DNA of 64,000 nt, taken from the NCBI GenBank assembly GCA_031459765.1, contig JAVKHY010000008.1:1-64000 (forward strand). The letters are read 5' to 3'. Positions 8,006 through 16,928 of the stretch are shown here, piece by piece. Numbering within the stretch: the stretch's first letter is position 1; the number at the start of each line of letters is the position of its first letter. Under the pieces are notes generated by a model. It was not told where the DNA came from. It searched no databases and saw nothing but the letters and a program-made list of their open reading frames with translations. Position numbers and translations under genes: made by a program. Source of the stretch: Armatimonadota bacterium. GTDB taxonomy: Bacteria > Sysuimicrobiota > Sysuimicrobiia > Sysuimicrobiales > Kaftiobacteriaceae.

Positions 8006-8887
8006 GTGGAGGAGGACCTGGTGGCCTTCCTGCGGGCCCTGGACGGCGAGCGCGGCCTCTCGCCCCACACCCTGGCCGCCTACCGCCGCGACGTCATCCG
8101 GCTGCTCCGGTTCGTGCGGTCGCTGGGGGTGACCGCCTGGGGCGGGGTGACCACGCCGGTGGTGCGGCGGTATGTCGCTCACCTCGACCGCCGCTATGCC
8201 CGGACCGCCGTGGCCCGACAGCTTTCCGCCCTGCGCACGCTGTTCCGGTACCTCTATCGGGAGGGGAAGGTCTCCCGCAACCCCTTCGCCCTGGTCTCCG
8301 CACCGAAGCGCACGCGCCGCCTCCCGTCCTTCCTCAGTTCGGCCGAGATCGCCGCGCTGTTGAGCGCCCCCGATCCCGAGACCCCCCTCGGCCTGCGGGA
8401 TCGGGCGTTGCTGGAGGTGCTGTACGCCACGGGGCTCCGCGTCGGTGAACTGGTCGCCCTGCCGGTGGCGGGCGCCGCCGCCTCCGATGAGCTGCGGGTG
8501 GTGGGCAAAGGCCGCCGCGAGCGCGTCGTCCTCATGGGCGCCGCCGCCCGGGAGGCGCTGCGGCGCTACCTCGAGGCGGGCCGACCGGCTCTGGTCCGGG
8601 GCAGGGATCCCGGGACGCTCTTCCTGAACGCCCGGGGCGGCCCGCTGACCGACCGCGGGGTGCGGCTGATCGTCGACCGCCACATCCGGGCCGCCGCGCT
8701 CGGCCGCCGCATCAGTCCCCACGCCCTGCGCCACACCTTCGCCACGCACCTGCTGGACGGCGGGGCCGACCTGCGCAGCGTCCAGGAGTTGCTCGGCCAC
8801 GCCAACCTGGCCACAACGCAGATCTACACCCACGTCTCGCGGGACTGGCTGAAGCGCGTCCACGCCCGGGCCCACCCGCGGGCCTGA
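8006..8887 (+). CDS. xerC: Tyrosine recombinase XerC/XerD-like
   Basis: 293 aa. An N-terminal SAM-like DNA-binding domain (about 1-90) precedes the catalytic domain. Active-site residues Arg145 (TGLRVGEL), Lys in VVGKGRRE, His239-x-x-Arg242 (PHALRHTF), His265 (LLGHANLATTQ) and the nucleophile Tyr274 (IYTHVS) are all present. This family resolves chromosome dimers at dif. The topA-xerC-rpsB order supports a housekeeping role. It lacks the extra helix region of integron integrases and is shorter than them. GTG 8021 is an alternative start, preceded by GGAGGAG. Confidence 0.93.
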   Translation: MEEDLVAFLRALDGERGLSPHTLAAYRRDVIRLLRFVRSLGVTAWGGVTTPVVRRYVAHLDRRYARTAVARQLSALRTLFRYLYREGKVSRNPFALVSAPKRTRRLPSFLSSAEIAALLSAPDPETPLGLRDRALLEVLYATGLRVGELVALPVAGAAASDELRVVGKGRRERVVLMGAAAREALRRYLEAGRPALVRGRDPGTLFLNARGGPLTDRGVRLIVDRHIRAAALGRRISPHALRHTFATHLLDGGADLRSVQELLGHANLATTQIYTHVSRDWLKRVHARAHPRA

Positions 8888-8912
8888 GCCGGTGGGCGCG
8901 GCCCGGGCCGTG

Positions 8913-8941
8913 GTGAACGGCGGCACCGTTTGTGCTATACT
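8913..8941 (+). promoter_or_regulatory. Promoter of rpsB
   Basis: TATACT at 8936-8941 is a strong -10; 17 bp upstream GTGAAC (8913-8918) is a weak -35. Predicted start of transcription near 8948 gives a leader of about 145 nt before the rpsB TTG. Confidence 0.6.
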
Positions 8942-8955
8942 ACGTCGGGCTGTTT

Positions 8956-8998
8956 GACGACAGGGACGCCCCGCGCGGCAACCGCGGGGCGAGTCGTC
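8956..8998 (+). promoter_or_regulatory. Nested stem-loop in the rpsB leader
   Basis: GACGAC (8956-8961) pairs with GTCGTC (8993-8998), enclosing GCCCCGCG (8968-8975) paired with CGCGGGGC (8983-8990) around a 7-nt loop. No T-run follows, so it is not a terminator. Ribosomal protein S2 is known to repress its own operon through the leader in other bacteria; that role here is inference. Confidence 0.5.
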
Positions 8999-9093
8999 TA
9001 TCACGCACGCCGTGCGACCGCCACCGGGGTGCCCGTCAGGGTCCGGGGCCGGGATGAGCAGGGCGGAGGGAGAACCGGGGAGGAGGACAGACC

Positions 9094-9927
9094 TTGCCCG
9101 TTGTCACGATGAAGCAGTTGCTCGAGGCCGGGGTCCACTTCGGCCATCAGACGCGCCGGTGGAACCCCAAGATGGCCCCCTTCATCTTCACCGAGCGCAA
9201 CGGCATCCACATCATCGACCTGCAGAAGAGCGTGCCGTTGATCGAAGAGGCCTACCGCTTCGTGCGGGAGACCGTGGCCCAGGGGCGCGCCTGCCTGTTC
9301 GTGGGCACCAAAAAGCAGGCCCAGGATGCCATCCGGGAGGAGGCCACGCGGGCCGGCCAGCCCTACGTGGCCCAGCGCTGGCTGGGCGGCATGCTCACCA
9401 ACTTCCAGACGATCCGCAAGCGGGTGGAGCGGTTGCGCGAGATCGAGGACATCCGCGATCGCGGGTTGATGGACGTCCTGCCCAAGCGCGAACAGGCCCG
9501 GATGCTCGAGGAGCTGGCGCGCCTGGAGAAGTACCTGGGCGGGATCAAGACGATGACCACGCTGCCCGGCGCGGTCTACGTGGTGGACACGCGCAAGGAG
9601 CACATTGCCGTCTTGGAGGCCCGCAAGCTCGGCATCCCCGTGGTGGCCATCGTCGACACCAACTGCGACCCCGACGAGGTGGACTATCCCATCCCGGGCA
9701 ACGACGATGCGATCCGGGCCGTGCGGCTGATCACCAGCCGCGTGGCCAACGCCGCCCTGGAGGGGCTGGAAGAACGCCGCAAGCGGGAGGTGGTGGAGGG
9801 CGCCCCGGCGCCCGCCGAGGCGCCGGCCGCCGCCGAGGAAGAGGAGCTGGTGGTGGAAGAGATGCAGGGGATCGACGAGTTTGCCGAGGCGATCCCGGAG
9901 GCCGACCTGGAGGAAGTGGAGCGGTAA
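9094..9927 (+). CDS. rpsB: 30S ribosomal protein S2
   Basis: 277 aa. [20 protein letters not shown] is the standard S2 N-terminus and [19 protein letters not shown] and [12 protein letters not shown] are family signatures. S2 binds the 30S head-body hinge late in assembly. The TTG start is supported by GGGGAGGAGG 8 or so bases upstream. The acidic C-terminal tail (about residues 232-277) is longer than in E. coli. tsf starts directly after the stop. Confidence 0.98.
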   Translation: MPVVTMKQLLEAGVHFGHQTRRWNPKMAPFIFTERNGIHIIDLQKSVPLIEEAYRFVRETVAQGRACLFVGTKKQAQDAIREEATRAGQPYVAQRWLGGMLTNFQTIRKRVERLREIEDIRDRGLMDVLPKREQARMLEELARLEKYLGGIKTMTTLPGAVYVVDTRKEHIAVLEARKLGIPVVAIVDTNCDPDEVDYPIPGNDDAIRAVRLITSRVANAALEGLEERRKREVVEGAPAPAEAPAAAEEEELVVEEMQGIDEFAEAIPEADLEEVER

Positions 9928-10518
9928 ATGGAGCGCCGGACCGTCGAGATCAGCACCGCGCAGATCAGGGAACTCCGCGCCCGCACGGGGGCGGGGATCG
10001 TGGACTGCCGCACCGCCCTCCAACAGGCCGAGGGCGACCTGGACCGGGCGGCGGAGATCCTGCGGGCCAAGGGGCTCCTCACGGCCCAGAAGAAGGCCGG
10101 CCGCACGGCCCTGGAGGGTCTGGTCGAAGCCTACATCCACACCGGCGGAAAAGTCGGGGCCATGGTCGAGGTGAACTGCGAAACCGACTTCGTCGCGCGG
10201 ACGGAGGAGTTCCGGCGCCTGTGCCGCGACCTGGCCATGCAGGTGGCGGCCAGTGCCCCGCGCTACGTGAGTCGTGAAGAGGTGCCCCCGGACGTCATCG
10301 CCGAGCAGCGTCGCCTCATCGCCGCGGAGCTGGGCGGGACCCCCCCGGCGGCGGTGGAGAGCCGGCTGAACCAGTGGTTCCAGGAGGAGGTCCTCCTGGA
10401 GCAGCCGTTCATCCGCGACACGGGCAAGACGGTCCGGGACCTCGTCACGGAGGCCGTCGCACGCCTCGGTGAGAATATTCAGATCCGGCGGTTCGCTCGG
10501 TTCAAGATCGGGGAGTAG
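9928..10518 (+). CDS. tsf: Elongation factor Ts (short form)
   Basis: 196 aa nucleotide-exchange factor for EF-Tu. The N-terminal UBA-like domain ([20 protein letters not shown]) and the core motif CETDFVART near residue 86 are present. The protein is about 80-90 residues shorter than the E. coli form: it has one core subdomain instead of two, as in Thermus and many deep-branching bacteria. The ATG abuts the rpsB stop. Confidence 0.97.
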   Translation: MERRTVEISTAQIRELRARTGAGIVDCRTALQQAEGDLDRAAEILRAKGLLTAQKKAGRTALEGLVEAYIHTGGKVGAMVEVNCETDFVARTEEFRRLCRDLAMQVAASAPRYVSREEVPPDVIAEQRRLIAAELGGTPPAAVESRLNQWFQEEVLLEQPFIRDTGKTVRDLVTEAVARLGENIQIRRFARFKIGE

Positions 10519-10546
10519 AATCGGCCGGAGGAAGGAGGCGGGACCA

Positions 10547-11299
10547 ATTTCCTCCGGGAATCCGACACCCAAGTACAGACGCATTCTGCTGAAGCTCAGC
10601 GGCGAGGCCCTGGCCGGTGACGGTCCCTCGGGCCTCGACCCTCAGGTCCTCCACCTCGTGGCCCGCGAAGTCCGCTCCGTCACCGCCTCCGGTGTACAGG
10701 TGGCGATCGTGGTCGGCGGGGGGAACATCATCCGCGGCAGCGACGTCAGCGCCCGGGTCGGCGTGGACCAGGTGACGGCGCACCACATGGGCATGCTGGC
10801 CACGGTGATCAACGCCCTGGCCCTGCAGGACATCATGGAAAAGGAAGGGCTCACGACGCGGGTGCAGACCGCCATCGAGATGCACCAGATTGCCGAGCCC
10901 TTCATCCGCCGCCGCGCCATCCGCCATCTGGAAAAGGGGCGCGTCGTGATCTTCGCCGGGGGGACCGGCAGCCCGTATTTCACCACGGACACCGCCGCCG
11001 CCCTGCGCGCCATCGAGATCGAGGCCGACGCGCTGCTCATGGCCAAGAAGGGCGTGGGCGGCGTCTACGACAAGGATCCCCGCCGCCATCCCGACGCCGT
11101 CATGTTCCGCCGGCTGGGCTACATGGATGTCCTGAACAAGGACCTCAAGGTGATGGACGCCACGGCGGTGGCCCTGTGCAAGGACAACAACATGGACATC
11201 GTGGTCTTCGACGTGGCGGAGCAGGGCAACATCCGGCGGGCGGTGCTGGGCGAAGAGGTGGGGACGCTGGTCACGAGTTCGGCCGGAGGGCGGCCGTGA
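10547..11299 (+). CDS. pyrH: UMP kinase, probable ATT start
   Basis: 250 aa. Phosphorylates UMP to UDP; amino-acid kinase family, hexameric, cytosolic. [36 protein letters not shown] and VYDKDPRR are the nucleotide- and UMP-binding motifs. There is no ATG, GTG or TTG in frame between the tsf stop and RILLKLSG. The strong AAGGAGG at 10532-10538 is 8 nt before an ATT at 10547, which gives the usual PyrH length. The only canonical alternative is ATG 10469 inside tsf, without a ribosome site and with a 26-residue Arg/Gly/Ser-rich extension. The start is therefore probable, not proven. Confidence 0.95.
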   Translation: MSSGNPTPKYRRILLKLSGEALAGDGPSGLDPQVLHLVAREVRSVTASGVQVAIVVGGGNIIRGSDVSARVGVDQVTAHHMGMLATVINALALQDIMEKEGLTTRVQTAIEMHQIAEPFIRRRAIRHLEKGRVVIFAGGTGSPYFTTDTAAALRAIEIEADALLMAKKGVGGVYDKDPRRHPDAVMFRRLGYMDVLNKDLKVMDATAVALCKDNNMDIVVFDVAEQGNIRRAVLGEEVGTLVTSSAGGRP

Positions 11300-11853
11300 T
11301 CCAGGAGATCATCGCCGACGCCAAGAGCCGCTTTCAGAAAGCGATCGAGGCCACGCGCCACGAGTTCGCCAGCATCCGCACAGGCCGGGCCAGCCCGGCA
11401 TTGCTGGAGCAGATCCGCATCGACTACTATGGCGTCCCCACGCCGATCACCCAGCTGGCCACGGTGACCGTGCCCGAGCCCCGCCTCCTGGTCATCACGC
11501 CCTGGGACAAGAAGTTCGTCAAGGAGGTGGAGCGGGCGATCCTGAAGAGCGAGCTGGGCCTGGTCCCGTCCTCCGACGGCACCCACGTGCGCGTGCCCAT
11601 CCCGCCCCTCACCGAGGAGCGCCGCCGGGAGCTGGTGAAGGTCGCCCATCGCCACGCCGAGGAGGGCCGCGTCGCGGTGCGCAACATCCGCCGCGAGGCC
11701 AAGGAGATGATCGAAGAGCTGGAGGAGGCGGGCGAGATCTCCGAAGACGACAGCCGACGCGCGATGGAAGAGTTGCAGAAACTCACCGACAAGGCCATCG
11801 CGGATATCGACGCCCTGCTGGCGGCCAAGGACCGGGAGATCATGGAAGTGTGA
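11296..11853 (+). CDS. frr: Ribosome recycling factor
   Basis: 185 aa, standard length. [20 protein letters not shown] and the C-terminal helix [16 protein letters not shown] are typical. Works with EF-G to split post-termination ribosomes. GTG 11296 overlaps the pyrH TGA by 3 bases and has GGAGGG six bases upstream. The end overlaps the next small gene by one base. Confidence 0.97.
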   Translation: MIQEIIADAKSRFQKAIEATRHEFASIRTGRASPALLEQIRIDYYGVPTPITQLATVTVPEPRLLVITPWDKKFVKEVERAILKSELGLVPSSDGTHVRVPIPPLTEERRRELVKVAHRHAEEGRVAVRNIRREAKEMIEELEEAGEISEDDSRRAMEELQKLTDKAIADIDALLAAKDREIMEV

Positions 11854-12059
11854 TGTCCGCCTCCGAGGTGGTCGGTCTCGAGCTGGACGACGCGCGGACC
11901 CGCCTGGCGGAGCGGGGCCTGACCGTGCGCTCCGTGGCGGAAACTCGGCCTCCCCGTCCGGTGGAGCTGACCGGCCGCTACCGCGTCGTCCGGGTCCGGC
12001 AGGACGGCTCCGCCGTGGACCTGGTGGTCACCCGGGAACGGTACGTTCCCCGCGGGTAG
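11853..12059 (+). CDS. Small PASTA-like domain protein
   Basis: 68 aa. VVGLELDDARTRLAERGLTV followed by a strand ending VVRVRQDGSAVDLVVTRE resembles one PASTA repeat (helix plus three strands, as in PknB and PBP tails). No membrane segment or signal peptide, so the usual surface role of PASTA domains does not obviously apply. Starts on the frr stop (TGATG; a GTG at 11850 is also possible) and is followed by uppS after 8 bp, so it is cotranscribed. Function unknown. Confidence 0.6.
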   Translation: MSASEVVGLELDDARTRLAERGLTVRSVAETRPPRPVELTGRYRVVRVRQDGSAVDLVVTRERYVPRG

Positions 12060-12067
12060 CGGCCCCG

Positions 12068-12787
12068 GTGCTGGACCCGACCCGCGTCCCCGCCCACATC
12101 GCGATCATCATGGACGGCAACGGCCGCTGGGCCGCCTCCCGGGCCCTGCCGCGGGCGGAGGGCCACCGGGCCGGCGTGGAAGCGGCCCGCCGGACTTTCC
12201 GCGCCTGCCGCGATCTGGGGGTGCGCGTGCTGTCCCTGTTTGCCTTTTCCACCGAGAACTGGCGTCGTCCCTCCGACGAGGTCGAAGCCCTGATGCAGCT
12301 GCTGGCGCGGACGGTCCGGGAGGAAGCCGACGAGCTCGTCCAGGGCGGGGTCCAGCTCCGCGTCAGCGGGGACCTCAGCAGGCTCGAGCCGTCGGTGCGC
12401 CGCGATGTGGAGCAGGTGGTCGCGCTCACCCGGGCGCACCAGGCCTTCGTCCTGAACGTCGCCTACAGCTACGGCGGCCGGGCCGAGATTGTGAGCGCCG
12501 CCCGCCGGCTCAGCGCGCTCGTGGCCTCAGGCGAGCTGGCCCCCGGGGAGATCACCGAAGAGGTCTTCGGCCGGTACCTGACCACCGCCGGGCTGCCCGA
12601 TCCCGACCTGCTCATCCGCACCGGAGGGGAGCAGCGGCTGAGCAACTTCCTGCTCTGGCAGATCGCCTACACGGAACTGTACTTCACCGACGTCCACTGG
12701 CCGGACTTTGACCGCCGCCACCTGGAGGACGCCGTCGCCGCCTACCAGCGCCGCCGGCGCCGCTTCGGCGGCGTGGAAGGGGTCTGA
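12068..12787 (+). CDS. uppS: Undecaprenyl diphosphate synthase (cis-prenyltransferase)
   Basis: 239 aa. IIMDGNGRWA (Asp16 is the metal-binding residue), GHRAGVEA, SLFAFSTENWRRP and the C-terminal LIRTGGEQRLSNFLLWQIAYTE are the five conserved UppS regions. Condenses isopentenyl diphosphate onto farnesyl diphosphate to make the C55 lipid carrier of cell-wall synthesis. GTG start 8 bp after the previous stop; cdsA follows with 1 bp between. Confidence 0.97.
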   Translation: MLDPTRVPAHIAIIMDGNGRWAASRALPRAEGHRAGVEAARRTFRACRDLGVRVLSLFAFSTENWRRPSDEVEALMQLLARTVREEADELVQGGVQLRVSGDLSRLEPSVRRDVEQVVALTRAHQAFVLNVAYSYGGRAEIVSAARRLSALVASGELAPGEITEEVFGRYLTTAGLPDPDLLIRTGGEQRLSNFLLWQIAYTELYFTDVHWPDFDRRHLEDAVAAYQRRRRRFGGVEGV

Positions 12788-12788
12788 T

Positions 12789-13643
12789 GTGGACGAAACC
12801 CTCTCCGACCGTTTCCGGCGCGCCTCCCTCCGCATGCGGATCCTCACCGCCGCGGCCGGCATCCCGGTGGTCGTCATCGCCCTGTGGCTGGGCGGCCGGT
12901 GGTGGACGGGGATGGTCGTGCTCGTCGCCCTGCTCGGATGGCACGAGTTCGTCCGGCTGCACCGCCTGGGGAAGGGCCACCGGGCCGCTTCGCTCGTCGT
13001 GCTGGCCGTTCTCTTCGCGCTCCTGCTCCGGGTGTCTTCGGCCGTCGCCAGCGGGGTGCTGGCGGTGTGGGCGGCCGCTCTCGTCGCCGACACAGTCCCC
13101 TCCTTCCGGCGGGGACGTCTGCAGTCGCTCCCGCCGGCCCGGCGGACGGAAGCGTTCCGGGCCGCCTGGCACGCCGGGCTGGGCGGATGGTATCTCGCCG
13201 TGCCGACGGCGGTGCTGGCACGGTGGCGCTCGGAGTTTCCCGCGGCGTCCGTGCTGTCGTTCTTTCTCGTGGTGTGGGCCACCGATACCGCCGCCTACTT
13301 CATCGGGGTAGGCGCCGGACGGCACAGGCTCGCCCCGGCGATCAGCCCCGGAAAGAGCTGGGAGGGCGCGGCGGCCGGCCTGGCCGCCGGGGCGCTCGCC
13401 GGATTCCTGACGGCGGGGTGGTGGGCGATGCCTCCCGGCCGCGCCGCCGTGGTGGGCGCGTTGATCGCGCTGGCCTCCCAGATCGGCGACCTCGCCGAAT
13501 CGGCCATGAAGAGGAAGGCGGGCGTAAAGGACGCGGGCAGTCTCCTTCCCGGTCACGGCGGCATCCTCGACCGGTTCGACGGCGTCTTCGTCGCCGCGCC
13601 GGCGGCGTATCTCCTCGCCCGGCTGTGGGGGATGCCGCGGTGA
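12789..13643 (+). CDS. cdsA: Phosphatidate cytidylyltransferase
   Basis: 284 aa integral membrane enzyme making CDP-diacylglycerol. Several hydrophobic helices fill residues 18-220; the C-terminal signature (IGDLAESAMKRKAGVKD, then LLPGHGGILDRFD) is the CdsA catalytic and metal-binding region. GTG 12789 is chosen with GAAGGGG upstream; ATG 12834 is an alternative. Start sits right after uppS and the stop overlaps the dxr GTG. Confidence 0.94.
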   Translation: MDETLSDRFRRASLRMRILTAAAGIPVVVIALWLGGRWWTGMVVLVALLGWHEFVRLHRLGKGHRAASLVVLAVLFALLLRVSSAVASGVLAVWAAALVADTVPSFRRGRLQSLPPARRTEAFRAAWHAGLGGWYLAVPTAVLARWRSEFPAASVLSFFLVVWATDTAAYFIGVGAGRHRLAPAISPGKSWEGAAAGLAAGALAGFLTAGWWAMPPGRAAVVGALIALASQIGDLAESAMKRKAGVKDAGSLLPGHGGILDRFDGVFVAAPAAYLLARLWGMPR

Positions 13644-14785
13644 CGCGGCTGGCCATTCTCGGCTCGACCGGGAGTATCGGGCGTCAGGCGCTGGAGGTGG
13701 TGGACGCCCTGGCCGGAGAGATCCGGGTGGTCGCCCTCGGCGCGCGGCGCGATGCGGAGGGGCTCCTGGCCCAGGCCCGCCGCTATCGACCCCAGGCGGT
13801 GGCGCTGGTTGAGGAGACTGCGGCCGCCGTGCTGCGGGCAGGTCTGGTCGGGGAGACGGCCGTCTACTCCGGACCCGACGCCCTGACGCGCCTGACCACC
13901 GCGGTGGAGGCCGACGTGGTCCTGGTCGCGGTCGTCGGCGTGGCCGGTCTGGCGCCCGCGCTGGCGGCGTTGCGGGCGGGCTGCGATCTGGCTCTGGCCA
14001 CCAAGGAGGCGCTGGTGGCGGGAGGGGCCCTGGTGATGCGCGAGGCGCGGGAACGGGGCCGCCGGGTGCTGCCGGTGGACAGCGAGCATGCCGCCGTGGC
14101 CCAGTGCCTGCGGGGGGAAGACCCCTCGGCCGTGCGGCGAATCCTGTTGACGGGATCGGGCGGACCGTTCCTCCGCCGACCCCTGGAGACCCTCCGGGAC
14201 GCCACCCCGCAGGAGGCGCTGGCGCATCCGACCTGGAGGATGGGAGCCAAGATCACCGTGGACAGCGCCACGCTGATGAACAAGGGCCTGGAGGTGATCG
14301 AGGCGCACTGGCTGTTCGGGCTGGCCGCGGAGCAGATCGACGTCGTCATCCACCCGCAGAGCGTGGTGCACTCCCTGGTCGAGTTCGTGGACGGGAGCGT
14401 GAAGGCGCAGCTGGCGCCGCCCGATATGCGCCTGGTGATCGCCCACGCCCTGACCGCGCCCATGCGCCGCCCCCTGCCCGCGCTGCCGGCGATGGAATGG
14501 GACGGCCTGCAACTGACGTTTGAACGCCCGGACCCGGCGAGATATCCTTGCCTGGGACTGGCCTACGACGCACTGCGCAGGGGAGGCACGATGCCCGCCG
14601 TGTTGAACGCGGCCAACGAGGTGGCGGTGGAGCGCTTTCTGGCCGGCGGCGTGCCCTTCACCGGAATCGCCCGGGCCGTCGCCGAGACGATGGCCGCCCA
14701 CCATCCCGTCCCCGATCCGACGCTGGAAGAGATCGTGGCCGCCGACGCCTGGGCGCGCGGCCGGGCCCTGGCGGCGCTGGGATAG
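13640..14785 (+). CDS. dxr: 1-deoxy-D-xylulose 5-phosphate reductoisomerase
   Basis: 381 aa, second step of the MEP isoprenoid pathway. ILGSTGSIGRQALEV is the NADPH site, ALATKEALVAGG and PVDSEHAA the metal/substrate region, TGSGGPF the loop and MNKGLEVIEAHWLF the catalytic-domain signature. GTG 13640 overlaps the cdsA TGA. The frame runs far upstream through cdsA without a plausible start. Confidence 0.97.
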   Translation: MTRLAILGSTGSIGRQALEVVDALAGEIRVVALGARRDAEGLLAQARRYRPQAVALVEETAAAVLRAGLVGETAVYSGPDALTRLTTAVEADVVLVAVVGVAGLAPALAALRAGCDLALATKEALVAGGALVMREARERGRRVLPVDSEHAAVAQCLRGEDPSAVRRILLTGSGGPFLRRPLETLRDATPQEALAHPTWRMGAKITVDSATLMNKGLEVIEAHWLFGLAAEQIDVVIHPQSVVHSLVEFVDGSVKAQLAPPDMRLVIAHALTAPMRRPLPALPAMEWDGLQLTFERPDPARYPCLGLAYDALRRGGTMPAVLNAANEVAVERFLAGGVPFTGIARAVAETMAAHHPVPDPTLEEIVAADAWARGRALAALG

Positions 14786-14788
14786 CAG

Positions 14789-15811
14789 ATGCCCAACATC
14801 GTCGCCGCCGTCATCGCCTTCAGCATCATGATCCTGGTGCACGAACTGGGGCACTTCCTGATGGCCAAGCGCGTGGGGATCACCGTCTACGCTTTTGCCA
14901 TCGGCTTCGGCCCGCGGGTGGTCGGGTTCAGGCGGGGCGAGACCACCTACGCCATCAACGCGCTCCCCTTCGGCGGCTATGTCCGGATGGCGGGGGAGGA
15001 TCTGGACGAGGCCGGAGGCGCGGGGAGCTTCCGCAGCATGTCGGTCTGGCAGCGGATGACGGTGGTGGTGGCCGGCCCGGCCATGAACCTCCTCCTGGCC
15101 CTGCTGCTGCTGATGAGCACCGCCCTCATCGTCGGCGTCCCCACCGGGGTGAGCAATCGGATCGGACAGCTGATGCCGGGCTGGCCGGCCGAACAGGTCG
15201 GCCTCCGACCGGGCGACGCCATCGTCGCCATCGACGGCGAGCCGATGGACAGCGGGCAGGAGGTCATCGACACCATCCACGCCCGCCCGAACCAGGAGCT
15301 GCACCTCACCGTGGAGCGCGACGGGCGGCGCTTCGAGGTGACCGTGCGCTCCCGGCTCGACCCCGACCAGCGGATCGGCCTCATCGGATTTCGGCCGGAG
15401 GCGATTCGCGAACATATGGGACCCCTGCGGGCCCTGGCCTGGGCCGCGGGCACCGTAGGGGAAACCGTGGACGTGATCTTCACCACGCTGGTCGGGCTGG
15501 TGCGGCAGGGCCGCGGGGTCTTCGATCAACTGGCCGGTCCGGTGGGGGCGGTGCGGTTCCTCGGCGAAGCGGGAGCGGCCGGGGCGGAGATCTTTGTCTA
15601 CACCGCCGCCGCGCTCTCCATCATGATCGGCATCTTCAACCTGCTGCCGTTCCCGGCCCTCGACGGCGGGCGGCTGCTGTTCCTCCTCGTGGAGGCCGTG
15701 CGTCGCCGGCCGGTCGATCCCCGGCGCGAAGGATACATCCACCTGGTGGGGTTTGCGCTGCTCCTCCTGCTGCTGCTAACATTGACCGTACGCGATATCG
15801 GGAGACTCTGA
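14789..15811 (+). CDS. rseP: Site-2 protease (M50 family) RseP
   Basis: 340 aa intramembrane metalloprotease. HELGH with His18, Glu19 and His22 in the first membrane helix, one PDZ domain at about residues 125-200 (LRPGDAIVAIDGEPM), and LLPFPALDGGRL near residue 288 completing the zinc site. Cleaves anti-sigma factors or signal-peptide remnants in other bacteria. Lies between dxr and ispG, the usual order. Confidence 0.96.
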   Translation: MPNIVAAVIAFSIMILVHELGHFLMAKRVGITVYAFAIGFGPRVVGFRRGETTYAINALPFGGYVRMAGEDLDEAGGAGSFRSMSVWQRMTVVVAGPAMNLLLALLLLMSTALIVGVPTGVSNRIGQLMPGWPAEQVGLRPGDAIVAIDGEPMDSGQEVIDTIHARPNQELHLTVERDGRRFEVTVRSRLDPDQRIGLIGFRPEAIREHMGPLRALAWAAGTVGETVDVIFTTLVGLVRQGRGVFDQLAGPVGAVRFLGEAGAAGAEIFVYTAAALSIMIGIFNLLPFPALDGGRLLFLLVEAVRRRPVDPRREGYIHLVGFALLLLLLLTLTVRDIGRL

Positions 15812-15821
15812 CCGTCCGGCG

Positions 15822-16928
15822 ATGACGATCACCACCTCCACCGCGGCCACCGTGCCCCACCGCGCGCGCACCCGGCGGGTCCGGGTCGGACGCGTCGAGA
15901 TCGGCGGCGGCGCGCCGGTCTCGGTGCAGTCCATGACCACCACCGACACCCGGGACATCGATGGCACCCTGGTGCAGATCTACCAGCTCGCCGCGGAGGG
16001 CTGCGAGATCGTCCGGCTGGCGGTCCCCGACGCGGAGGCGGCGGAGGCCCTGGGGGCGATCAGGCCGCGCAGCCCCCTCCCGATCGTCGCCGACATCCAC
16101 TTCGACCACCGTCTGGCGCTGCGGGCGCTGGAGGCCGGGGTGGACAAGCTGCGCCTCAACCCCGGGAACATCGGGAGCCGCAGCCGCACCCGCCTGGTGG
16201 CCCAGGCGGCGAAGGAGCGCGGCGTCCCGATCCGCATCGGCGCCAACATCGGCTCCCTCAGCAAGGCCACGCTGCGCAAGTTCGGGGCGCCGTGCGCCGC
16301 CGCCCTCGTGGAGAGCGCGCTGGAGGACGTCCGGGTCCTGGAGGATCTGGAGTTCCACGACATCGTCATCTCGGTGAAGGCGTCGGAGGTGCCGATGGCC
16401 GTGGAGGCCTACACGATGATCGCCGAGCAGGTGGACTACCCCCTGCACGTGGGCATCACCGAGGCGGGGACGGCCTGGGCCGGAGGCATCAAGTCGGCGG
16501 CGGGGATCGGCGCCATCCTGGCGCGCGGGATCGGCGACACGATCCGCGTCTCGCTCGCCGCCGATCCGGTAGAAGAGGTCAGGGTCGGCTTCGAGATCCT
16601 GAAGAGCCTTGGCCTGCGCACCCGCGGGGTCCAGCTGGTGGCCTGCCCGTCCTGCGGCCGGGCCGAGGTGGACATCATCGCCATCGCCCAGGAGGTCGAG
16701 CGCCGGCTGGCGCAGGTGCGGGCGCCGGTGAAGGTGGCCGTGATGGGCTGCGCGGTGAACGGTCCGGGGGAGGCGCGCATGGCCGACCTGGGGATCGCCT
16801 GCGGCCGGGGCAGGGGGTTGCTGTTCAAGGCCGGCAAGATCATCGCCAGCCTGCCCGAGGAGGAGCTGGTGGACGCCCTGATGGAGCAGGTGGAGCAGGT
16901 GGCACGGGAGAAGGCGGGGGCGGGATGA
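15822..16928 (+). CDS. ispG: 4-hydroxy-3-methylbut-2-en-1-yl diphosphate synthase (flavodoxin-type or ferredoxin-type GcpE)
   Basis: 368 aa, penultimate MEP pathway enzyme. SVQSMTTTDTRD and KLRLNPGNIG are the TIM-barrel signatures; the [4Fe-4S] ligands are in CPSCGRAE and CAVNGPGE in the C-terminal domain. Shares the strand and direction of dxr 2.2 kb upstream, so two MEP genes are in one operon. The stop overlaps the mgtC ATG. Confidence 0.97.
   Translation: MTITTSTAATVPHRARTRRVRVGRVEIGGGAPVSVQSMTTTDTRDIDGTLVQIYQLAAEGCEIVRLAVPDAEAAEALGAIRPRSPLPIVADIHFDHRLALRALEAGVDKLRLNPGNIGSRSRTRLVAQAAKERGVPIRIGANIGSLSKATLRKFGAPCAAALVESALEDVRVLEDLEFHDIVISVKASEVPMAVEAYTMIAEQVDYPLHVGITEAGTAWAGGIKSAAGIGAILARGIGDTIRVSLAADPVEEVRVGFEILKSLGLRTRGVQLVACPSCGRAEVDIIAIAQEVERRLAQVRAPVKVAVMGCAVNGPGEARMADLGIACGRGRGLLFKAGKIIASLPEEELVDALMEQVEQVAREKAGAG

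Noticed and set aside
8006-8887. Integron integrase for the cassette array
   Set aside because: The tyrosine recombinase is XerC/D-like in length and motifs, lies on the wrong side of the array and belongs to the topA-xerC-rpsB housekeeping order.
5456-9004. 1182-aa minus-strand frame opposite topA and xerC
   Set aside because: Shadow of GC-rich coding DNA: the plus-strand genes have full family motifs, and the reverse frame has low-complexity Arg/Gly/Pro/His composition without a domain.
13553-15742. Long minus-strand frames opposite dxr, rseP, VWA genes, hut genes and clpC
   Set aside because: Same high-GC shadow effect; the plus-strand products are recognisable.
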